From Owenia fusiformis (taxonomy: Eukaryota > Annelida > Polychaeta > Sabellida > Oweniidae), in the NCBI GenBank assembly GCA_903813345.2, contig CAIIXF020000002.1:22332455-22396454 (forward strand): a stretch of DNA of 64,000 nt, in the 5' to 3' direction. The translations under genes and the position numbers were made by a program. Within the stretch, counting starts at the first letter, position 1; every line of letters starts with the position of its first letter. Below are positions 46,801-55,902 of the stretch, piece after piece. The notes below the pieces were generated by a model, which made no database searches, was not told where the DNA came from, and saw only the letters and a list, made by a program, of their open reading frames with translations.

Positions 46801-49800
46801 GCTCTCGAAGATCCAGACAAAAATAGCATCAGAAACTAAAAGATACGATGTGCAAATGGCGTTTGTAGGTGACATTGTTATGGTCTCCGTTTTTTGATGG
46901 CGGTCGGTGGTTGGCGGTTGGCGATCGGCCATTTGGCGTCTGTAACACATTCTTACAACTTACAATAAGTTAACAAATATTGTTTAGACTGACATAATTT
47001 TTTTCAAAATCATCTACAAGTTTTCAGAAGTTCAAACCTGACTTTATATTTAATATTTGACCTTCAATGACCTTTTCAAGATAAAAAAGGTCAAGAAGGT
47101 ATTTTTTCAACTTGCTTTAAATTGACGAAATCTTTTTTTCAAAATCATCTACAAGTTATCAGAAGTTCAAATCTGACTTAAGATTGAACTCATTATATTG
47201 TGAGCAACTAGGTGGTGACATTTTGTCATGTTAATGCCTTGTTTGAAGATGCAACGAATATTTCACAACAGGATGAATATCGGTGACCGAATAAATTTTC
47301 TAAACAATAAATATAAGTTTTCTAAATTTATCTGAGACAAAGGAAATACCTTTGTAAGATAACTTGTATTTTCCAAGCAAAAATACTCTTTTTATTGCAT
47401 AAAATAGACTTGGATTTTCTTATCTACGTGCCTTCCAACATTATAACCAAAAGATTGGCGTTTGAGATACATGAAACATTCGAACCCAGGATCTCCTGTT
47501 TACTAGACAGGCGCTCTTTAACCGCTAAGCCAAAGGGCCAGTTGACGATACTAGTTTACATGTATATTTTTGTAAATAAGCCATGTTTTAAAATTGCATA
47601 AAATAAGCATGTATTTTCCCAGCAAATTATTCTCCCGTTTTGACATCATCAAAAGAAGGCCCTTCTGGGATTTGAACCCAGGATCTCCTGTTTACTAGAC
47701 AGGCGCTTTAACCGCTAAGCCAAAGGGCCAGTTGACGAAATGGTATTGCATGTATATTTTTTTGTAAATAAGCCATATTTTCAAATTGCATTAACGAGGC
47801 GCACAGCCTTTTTATTTTTTTCGTGGAGCCACTCAGTAAAATCACAATTTCTCTCCAACCTGATGTCCAATAAAGATCATTCAAGTATCTATGTGTTCCT
47901 GACACGATTGGGCGCCCGGGAATAACAACGTCTACCCAGAGTTTGTTTTATTTGAGGATACATTGCCTTGTTAAGCAGGTAGAGGGGTATACAGAACACG
48001 GAAGCAAATGCTATGTTGAAAATGTTCAATATTTCAGTTTGAACATGTTGTTTCATGTACATGTCACGTAGCCCAGTGTTTTATATGGGGATTATATGTA
48101 CTTTACTTGTTTACATGAACGTAAATCATTACATGAAATCTGCAGTCTTCCGGGTTTTATCTGGGTTTGTATTGTCTTATTGGGGCTTTTCGACTTTAAA
48201 ACAAACCCTACCTAAATGGATTTGTGTCTCGGGAACATTTTTGTAAATAGTTATTATAACCAATTCTGAAAGAATGTCGCATATTTTTGTCTTCCCGATT
48301 TCAGTCATGAATTACGTCAATTTCGCGTGCAAACATTGGATAGATGTTGTCATTACCGGATGCCCAAATGTGTCAGGAACACATAGATACTCATATGATC
48401 TTGATTGGACATCAGGGTGCAGAGAAATCGTAATTTTACTGAGTGGCTTCACGAAAAAATAAGCAGCATTATATACTCCTCAAAAAAAGTTAAGGACCTC
48501 ATAGGTTTACATGTTAACCCCAATATTTGTTTAACGACTGTTTTCTAAGCGGGGAACAAAAGAAATCCCAGGAAATCATTTTCCCGTTTTGGTATCACTA
48601 AAAGAAGGCCCTTCTGGGATTCGAACCCGGGATCTCCTGTTTACTAGACAGGCGCTTTAGCCGCTAAGCCAAAATACTACCCTTTGCATTCGTTTGACTT
48701 CACTTCTTAAAAGAGAGCTTCTTGTAGTTTAACTAGACTCTGCACGCAGGGTACCAAAATACTGAATTTCCAAGCAGAATATTCTCCTGTTTGACATCAT
48801 CAAAAGAAGGCCCTTCTGGGATTCGAACCCAGGATCTCCTGTTTACTAGACAGGCGCTTTAACCGCTAAGCCAAAGGGCCAGTTGACGAAACGTTGATAC
48901 ACGTATATATTTTGTAAATGAGCCATGTTTTCGATTGTTTATAAATACTGAATTTCCAAGTAAATTATTCTCCCGTTTTGACATTATCAAAAGAAGGCCC
49001 TTCTGGGATTTGAACCCAGGATCTCCTGTTTACTAGACAGGCGCTTTAACCGCTAAGCCAAAGGGCCAGTTGACGTAAAGTAATTACACGTATATTTTTT
49101 GTAAATCAGCCATGTTTTCAATTGTATAAAATACTGAATTTCCCAATAAATTATTCTCCTGTTTTGACATCACGAAAAGAAGGCCCTTCTGGGATTTGAA
49201 CCCAGGATCTCCTGTTTACTAGACAGGCGCTTTAACCGCTAAGCCAAAGGGCCAGTTGACGATCCTGAATAACATGTATATTTTTTTGTAAATAAGCCAT
49301 GTTTTCAAATTGCATAAAATAAGCATGAATTTTCCCGGCAAAACCATTTTCCCGTTTTGAAATCAATAAAAAAGGCCCTTCTGGGATTTCGAACCCAGCA
49401 TCTCCTGTTTGCTAAACAGGCGCTTTAGCCGCTAAGCCAAAGGCCAGCCAACGAAAACGTTTTACACGTATACATCTTGACAAAAGTTGTTAACGCCCTT
49501 CTGTAAATACTTTTCCATCCTTTTATTGTTTACCTATTTATATGTATTAGTCTTTGTTGATATAAATAATGTACAATATATGATGATGATAAAATATGGT
49601 CGCAATAAAGAAATATATACATATAGTACACAGGCTGGTACATGCACACAAAAACATGAAACGTGGTGGACCTGCCACAGTCAAGACATCATTTAAAAAA
49701 ATTCAAGAAGAACAAAATTTAATATGAGATACAGTTAAGTGATGAGCATGGCTAATGGGTCTGTCCAAATAAAATTATTTCAGATATAGTGATAATCATT

Positions 49801-52800
49801 AGTTATTGATAATTGTACGGGTAATTCATCCTTTAACAATAGTCTTTATCTATGGTATAGTTGAAGTACTGATAAAAATGGTGGAGCTGCCGGTGTGAAA
49901 GAAATGATGGTCTCCAGGGATTATGGTCCCCTTTCCTTAACGGCCCTTACTGGCCCTGATTGCGTATAAGATAATGAGGGAAAGAGTTGTATTTAGGTCA
50001 CCATATAAATCAATGAAGAGTAGGACCATAATTTGATAGGACCTCCTACCCTTTTACACCTGTACACATTTACGTTGATTTGTCGTTCATCTTATTCAGG
50101 ATATGGAACCAAGAACCAAACAGCTATGGTTTAAACAATGAACAATGCGCAGCAATCTACTATGACTCGTCGTATCACGACCAGAACTGTGACATCAAAC
50201 ACAGATATATATGTTCGCGTAAGTGAAGCCTCTCACATTTGATCTACGGTAATTGACGGCGACCGTAGCTTCCCAAAATCGAGAGAAATATGGAGCATAT
50301 GGTAGTAGTACGATGTCGATTTTGTTAAGCAACGGCCGCCGTAGAGCAAATGTGACTGAGACTTAACAACACTACCTCACTATTCATTTGAACAACTACA
50401 TAGAAAGTTCTTTTCGAGCGAATATTTGTAGAATTGAAGATGCAAATGACCAGAAAGACAATAAATTGATAATCATGGAAAGCTACTACGAAATACCTCA
50501 AATGAAATTACAAAACCATGAAGATATTACAGGGTGACACAAAAATTCCACATCTACCCATTTTTCTTAAATAATTTTGTCGAATTTGATTAACCGACTC
50601 GCTTATTGGGTAAATTTGAAAAGACAGATTTTCTAATTTACATTTTGAATGATTTTGCTCCACCCTTTGTAAAACAACATTTCGTGTCATCCTATGTAAT
50701 AATCCTGTCTGCTTGCCTCCCTCAAATAACATATTACATTACAGGGTATATAACGCCAGCTGAAAATTGTCCAACGGGGTGGTTTGCAACACGGCCTATG
50801 TCTGGATCTCCCATCAACTGCATTTATATAAGTCCCGAAGCGGACAAAAAATCCTGGGATGACGCAGCGTCTCATTGCCTTGAAAGCTACAGCGCAAACT
50901 TGTTGATGGTCGCGGACGCAGCTACAAAGGTAGAATCGCTAAAATAATACACTTGTAACTTCAACTTTCAGAATATACAAATCCAGCTCATTCGTGTCCC
51001 AAGGGATGGTTGGCCACCACGCCTCCTACAGGCAGGCCTGTAAACTGTGTATACTTCAGTCCCGAGGGGGATAAACGATCATGGAGGGATGCTCTCCAAG
51101 GATGTCTTTCTCACGGATCGTATTTACTAGCAGTAAATGACCCATTTACAAAGGTGCCGTAGACATGGTAGAGAAATGTGATCTGTTTGTGTTTTGTTTT
51201 GTTTTGTGCTTTGTTTTGTTTGTGTTTTGTTTTGTTCATTTATGATAACATCATATCAAGGACCGTCAGTATCAAACCTGCTCATCGTGGATATGGTGTG
51301 ATCAAAAGAGGACGTTCCCGGCTTACCTTTTTGCATAACCAGTATCGATCGTGTTTATTATATATTCAAGTGATATGATCATGAATCTTAAAAATAAATT
51401 TTGGTGGAGGTTCCAGGAAAATATATTTGTAACTTGATGAATATAATGAGTCCATGCATAATAACACTCAAACGGTGGAGCTGCCGGGTACAATAAATTC
51501 ATTGAATACTATTATTGTCTTTTGATTTAAGGTGTTGGTCGATGCCAAGGTTGCTAGCGATGGTCTATACATGTACTGGACGGGCCTCAACGATAGAAAC
51601 CAAGAGGAGAGATGCCAGAAATGGCACTGGGCCGATCACACGCCCGTAAAAACGTGGGCATTTGTGTAAGTTTATAGTTGACGCGATACAATGACGATTT
51701 CAATGCACTGCACATTTAGCACCTCTTGCATAAAGGTCACCCATCATTAAAGCTCGGTCACACACATTTGAACTTCGAGTGTCTTTAATTTGACATCTGG
51801 ATTTGATCTGGAATTACTGTTGTGCTATTCAATGTTCCGATGTTAAAATAATTTGAATTTTTAAGAACGCATCATGAACACGTAATATCTTGATCTCCAC
51901 CAGTGTAACTATCAATCTCTGGATTGGTTTTTCTAAGCACCTTAGTACAACTATTTTCCTTATTCCTTTATACTCAATCGGGGAAGTCAATACTACCAAG
52001 GGGAAAACCATAGTGGTGAAAGACCATAAATCGACACGTTAAGGTACAAGTTGGTTTAGAAGTGTGAAGCGTAACCTCACTCATAACAACTGTCAATATT
52101 TTTTAGAGAGTGGAACCGCGAGCCTAATAACTTTGATGGGAATGAACACTGTGGGGAAATCACAAAGAATGGAGTCTTTAACGACGACAACTGTGCCTCG
52201 AAAAAAGGAGCTTTGTGTAAATACAAACTACAACCAAGTAAGAATAATACGATCAGCATTTGAATTTAAATACATCTATCGGCACATGCTTTGAATTAGC
52301 AGTTGATCAACCAACAATCTACTTTCCCTGCGTTCAGATCACAAAAATCTGAATATTCCATTTGCACGCTTATCGGGCCTTGTCTCTTACCCTGCGTGCA
52401 GAGTCTAGTTATAAACAAAGTAGCTATAATATATTTATTTTAAGAAGCGAAAAAATCATTTTAAACATTGTACCATACAGACGACCTGTATTGCCCTAAT
52501 TTGCTGTGGGTAATCTGGAATGGCTACTGCTATCAATGGTCCATTAGGGATGAGGGACAGATGTTCACCTGGGTAGAAGCGAGAGAAAATTGCATGGTGC
52601 AGCATCCTGATGCCGATCTATTGTCCATTGAGAGTCAAGAGGAGCGCGTGAGTGGCATTACTAAATTTGCGATATATCCTGACCCATTCTGATTCTTATC
52701 ACATCTTTCTGCATTCAACTTGAAATATCACTGTGGAGGATAAGTTTTTGTTTTTCATGATTTCACAGAAGCTGAAATCTTTCATGTTGGACTCTGGGAC

Positions 52801-54182
52801 CCAATCTTCCTTACCGTACCTATGAAGGAATGTTTCGTGTGACCTATTGAGTCTCAAAACACTTACATGTAACACGTAAAGCTACGTTCATGGAAGTCCC
52901 GCCGCGTCCCATTGGATAGACTTGCCTTCTTGCATTTTGCTATTTTGAAGATTCTGTACGAAAAACAAGCCCAAACTGACCGTGAAAATGATTTTATCTA
53001 ATTTAAGGACTTCATTCGAGACATGACAGGATCGTTCTCTTTACGTAGAAAGAGACCTGTTGGGTGGTGGACAGGGCTAACAGACTTACCATCGGGAACC
53101 TGGCGTTGGAATAATATTCCGAATCCTGCCGATCTTAACTTAGTGTGAGTGAAGAATAATTAAGATTTTTCTTTCATCGTATAACAACCTAAATGTTTGT
53201 TTTCGATTGATGATTCATTATGATTTTGATGGAGTCGGAAACAATTTTGTACGGCGTTGAAAAGCATTATGTAAGGCGTCGAAAACTATTTTGAACGTCG
53301 TCAATGTTAAATTGGAAATGATTTTGCACAACTCATCGTTTCAAACTTCTGGCATTTCAAAATAGTTTTGACGCCGTTGAAATCCCTTTTGACGTCTTAC
53401 AAAACTGTTTGGACGTCGTTCAAAATAATTTTTGACGCTGTACAAAATTGTTTTTGACGCCGTTCAAGGTAGTTTTTGACACCGTACAAATTTTGTTTTT
53501 GACCCCGTTCAAAGTCGAATTTGACGGCGTTCAAATTAATTCTAAATGGCGTTTAAAACCGTTTTAACGGCGTTTAAAGTATGACGATTCATTGGTCCAG
53601 ATGGCCAGGCAAACCCCCACCATCAGAAATACTCTTACACGTTATTAAAAGCACCCAGGAGTTGGACAAAAGGACGTATCTATTAGGGGTCGCTTCATTG
53701 TATTTCAGGGACTGGAACCAAGAACCTAACAGTTACGGAAGCGAAGAATATTGTGCAGCTATCCACTATGACAGCACTTTCCATGACCATGGTTGCGAGT
53801 ATAGAATCGGCTCAATATGCCAGAAGAAAGGTACTCAAACTATAGTTCACTTTCATGATTTTTATACATCGGATCTAACTAAAAACCCAAGACTCAATGT
53901 GATGGTGCACCTTTTTCTCAACAATTTTCTTTTCCCCGTTTCTAGCCAAAAATGTTAATGATAATTTAAAATAAATGCCATAACTAATGAAATTTAAGAT
54001 TGGTGAATCGTTAAAAAGAACACATTAATGTTTAAACAACATGCATTCAGAAACATAATGTTTAAATATAGATGTGTTTGTAATGTTTTGTCTGCTTTTC
54101 AGATAACGCCAACGGTGTAACCACAGTTGCAGGGAGCATTTTCACCATAGCAACCACAATACTCACCATAAACATTTTTTAA
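43896..54182 (+). CDS. Four-domain C-type lectin, signal peptide and probable GPI anchor
   Basis: Exons: 43896-43944 (signal peptide MTVSLYLFLTLTILGEG), 44629-44777, 45087-45220, 45484-45614, 45964-46136, 46534-46670, 50100-50218, 50745-50929 or 50972-51153, 51532-51665, 52107-52237, 52481-52647, 53008-53144, 53709-53830, 54103-54182. All are GT/AG and in phase: 615 or 614 aa. Four CTLDs follow, each from three exons with the same phases (1-0, 0-2, 2-1), with WWTGL-type cores and paired cysteines. All four carry EPN, the mannose-type sugar/calcium motif (EPNNWDGNEHCGE, EPNSYGLNNEQC, EPNNFDGNEHCGE, EPNSYGSEEYC). CTLDs 1 and 3 keep the downstream Asn-Asp (HNDQNC, FNDDNC). CTLDs 2 and 4 have His-Asp instead. 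The last exon is a small-residue stretch plus a hydrophobic tail ending at the stop (SIFTIATTILTINIF), like a GPI signal. A role in sugar or microbe recognition is inferred. No family name is assigned. Confidence 0.88.
47480..47539 (-). pseudogene. tRNA-Thr(AGU) pseudogene, 3' part lost
   Basis: Matches the intact copies through the 5' acceptor strand and anticodon arm. It has 2 extra bases in the D-arm region (AAAGAGC) and a broken T arm and 3' acceptor strand. Confidence 0.75.
47657..47729 (-). tRNA. tRNA-Thr (anticodon AGU)
   Basis: 73-nt cloverleaf. Acceptor GGCCCTT/AAGGGCC is fully paired, as are D stem GCTT/AAGC, anticodon stem CCTGT/ACAGG with loop CTAGTAA, and T stem CTGGG/CCCAG. A TTTT terminator follows directly. 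The anticodon arm and variable region match the eukaryotic tRNA-Thr(AGU) type. Confidence 0.88.
47807..48470. mobile_element. Foldback element with ~100-bp inverted ends
   Basis: The left arm (about 47807-47910) reads cgtggagccactcagtaaaa and runs to tatctatgtgttcctgacac. The right arm (about 48365-48470) carries the reverse complement, gtgtcaggaacacatagata to ttttactgagtggcttcacg. The centre of about 450 bp has no recognisable ORF. It lies within the tRNA array. Confidence 0.7.
48606..48678 (-). pseudogene. tRNA-Thr(AGU) pseudogene, acceptor stem broken
   Basis: Anticodon arm intact (CTAGTAA loop) and TTTT present. The 5' acceptor strand reads GTATTTT and cannot pair with AAGGGCC; one T-stem mismatch. 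Confidence 0.75.
48808..48880 (-). tRNA. tRNA-Thr (anticodon AGU)
   Basis: All four stems paired as in 47657-47729, with the canonical T loop TTCGAAT and a downstream TTTT. First of three intact copies spaced 186-187 bp apart. Confidence 0.9.
48995..49067 (-). tRNA. tRNA-Thr (anticodon AGU)
   Basis: Intact cloverleaf; T loop TTCAAAT; TTTT terminator. Its flanks, including 'agttgacg' upstream on the tRNA strand, are conserved with neighbouring copies, so the repeat unit is larger than the tRNA. Confidence 0.9.
49181..49253 (-). tRNA. tRNA-Thr (anticodon AGU)
   Basis: Intact cloverleaf with acceptor GGCCCTT/AAGGGCC and anticodon loop CTAGTAA; TTTT terminator directly downstream. Confidence 0.9.
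49373..49445 (-). pseudogene. Remodelled tRNA copy, anticodon AGC, probably a pseudogene
   Basis: The anticodon loop reads TTAGCAA, which would be Ala(AGC), instead of CTAGTAA. The 5' acceptor strand has lost a C (GGCCTTT) and the T loop has one extra base, so function is doubtful. Confidence 0.7.
50745..50929 (+). other. Alternative exon A for the first third of CTLD3
   Basis: Phase 1 acceptor, phase 0 donor (AAG|GTAGAA). Encodes PAENCPTGWFATRP, then CIYISPEADKKSW and ending ADAATK. Paralogous to 50972-51153, only 42 nt downstream. Confidence 0.85.
50972..51153 (+). other. Alternative exon B for the first third of CTLD3
   Basis: Phase 1 acceptor, phase 0 donor (AAG|GTGCCG, weak). Encodes PAHSCPKGWLATTP, then CVYFSPEGDKRSW and ending NDPFTK. 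It can follow exon 50100-50218 in frame but not exon A. Joining A to B shifts the frame and meets TAA. Confidence 0.8.
51183..51240. repeat. TTTTG microsatellite
   Basis: Irregular tandem TTTTG/TGTTTTG units in the intron after alternative exon B. Confidence 0.7.
53240..53583. repeat. 22-bp degenerate minisatellite with inverted halves
   Basis: From about 53364 to 53583 some ten units of the type TTTTGACGCCGTTCAAAA, alternating GTTCAA and GTACAA, are in direct orientation. From about 53240 to 53320 similar units appear as the complement (TACGGCGTTGAAAAG, TTTTGAACGTCGTC). It fills much of the intron at 53145-53708. Confidence 0.75.
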
Positions 54183-55902
54183 CTAAAATTAAAAAAATTG
54201 TCTGCATGAGATAAGTACAGAATAAGTACCACCTAAAATAAACTATGTGTAAAGAATTTCAAATCATGACCAATTAATATATTTCATCATTGTACAGTCC
54301 ATACATTTCCAGATCGTATGATTATATCACCAGGGTGTGTATTGAAAAAGAAAATATGATTGATTTGGGATAATACATATCACATATAAGCGTTTTGTTC
54401 ATTTATAAAAATTATACGAAATTCATAACGCTAAGAATTCGTAACTAACAAAGTTTTTAGTTAAGATCTCCAGATTTATAGGGCCCTGTTTATTTAGTTT
54501 TACAATAATGTTTACATTTGATTATTTATAAATTAAAGGGACGACAAAGACTAGAGACGAGTTCAGAGAAAATTTCTAAAAATCTTTGCTCATTACTCAT
54601 TTGAAAGATGGATGTCCCCTTTTTTAATTCTAATGAATTGAGACATATTTGGACATATTCAATAAGTTCCATATTCACTGGTCCCCACCTGGTTATAAAG
54701 ACTTTATAACAAAATGAATTACTATTTACATACGGGTTAAATATTTGGATACAATGAAATCGACCCCCTTCTTGGTAAAAATGATGACAATAAAAATTTC
54801 CTCCGAGTGATGGAAGTTCATCCATTTTGTTATAAAGACCATGTGGAGACCAGTGATATTTGATGAGACATCGAACCTATTTCAGTCAGATAATAAAATT
54901 ATTAGGATTGCAGGCCCGTAGCCAGGATTTGCCAAAAGGGGTTCACTTTCTGCAAAAAAAGCAGAAAATAGTTTTTATTCCATTTATAGATGTCAGCCCA
55001 TGAAGACAGAATTTTGCAATTATGACAGTTCGGCAATTCCGTCTGCGTTATGCCAATACCTAGAGTTCTCTCCGAGATAAATACTTTTTGTCAGTTGAAG
55101 CATACTCTTGTGTGCTTACTAAAGACCGAAACCGAGGTAACCAAAAGAAAATGTATTTTGGAAACAAATACAAGTGGCATCATTTGGTAAATTCAACAAG
55201 ATGTCCATTTTTGTTTTTTCAAATTTTGAGAGGGGTGTTTTCAAATATTCTATAACAATTCCATGTATAAAATTGTTTGATGGCTATGTAAACATTTGTT
55301 TAACTTTGAGAATATGTTATTTTAAATATTTAAATGCATATATTTAAAATATTGGATCCATAAAATTGCAAACAATAAATTGGATTTAGCCTATCACCCA
55401 TTTTGAAAATCTATTAACATCGCCCAATAGTTTCACCTGTCAATCAAGGTGGAGCTTGGTGACGTCAGTGGACTGGAAGGTAAAGCCAAAATGAAATATC
55501 GGGAGGACGGACTCGGATCGCTCCACTTCCAACATAAATTATCAGTTCAAAACAAATTGTAAAGACAAAAATTATAACTAATACGGATGCAGGATATACC
55601 GAAGATACTCTATTACAAATCTGAAGGTAATTAGTGTCTAAATTAGGGAGAAATCAACAATAGTTTGCAAGTGACAACAATTTGGCCTACCAAACAAACC
55701 GATCAGTACAAACAACAAAAATCATATGGGATATTTTGTGAGTGGATTTCTAGCAGTTTAGAATACATGGAAGTCTCATGTCATATTGGATCTTTTAGGA
55801 CTTGGAATGTCTAGATAAATTACACAATACGCAAATATGAAAAGGTGAGAACACAAAAATAATTTTGAGACTGGATATTTGAAGTTGTGTCTCAAGATCA
55901 GC
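54183..55902. other. Intergenic between lectin gene and FAT4
   Basis: Lectin 3' UTR at the left (AATAAA near 54236). A dispersed repeat lies near 54913-54965 ('gcccgtagccaggatttgcc'). The FAT4 promoter and 5' UTR are at the right. A TGACGTCA motif lies at 55460-55467. No other gene supported. Confidence 0.4.
55460..55467. promoter_or_regulatory. CRE-like TGACGTCA
   Basis: Exact palindromic cAMP-response-element core about 440 bp upstream of the FAT4 ATG. An 8-bp match can arise by chance. Confidence 0.25.

Larger units (their letters stand above)
46671..50099 (+). other. Lectin intron 6 hosting a tRNA array and a foldback element
   Basis: A 3.4-kb intron interrupting CTLD2. It contains seven tRNA-Thr-like units, all antisense to the host gene, and a foldback element at 47807-48470. 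The rest is AT-rich with no coding exon. Confidence 0.75.

Noticed and set aside
47480-49445. CRISPR-like array of repeats with regular spacing
   Set aside because: This is an animal genome. The repeats fold as tRNA-Thr and spacers are themselves homologous.
50525-50560. Another CAGGGTGACA transposon end
   Set aside because: Only one end resembles the mariner TIR. No matching inverted partner or TA-flanked boundary was found nearby.
50929-50972. Splicing of lectin exon A directly to exon B through a 42-nt intron
   Set aside because: It shifts the frame and meets TAA soon after, and the gap is far shorter than other introns in the gene.
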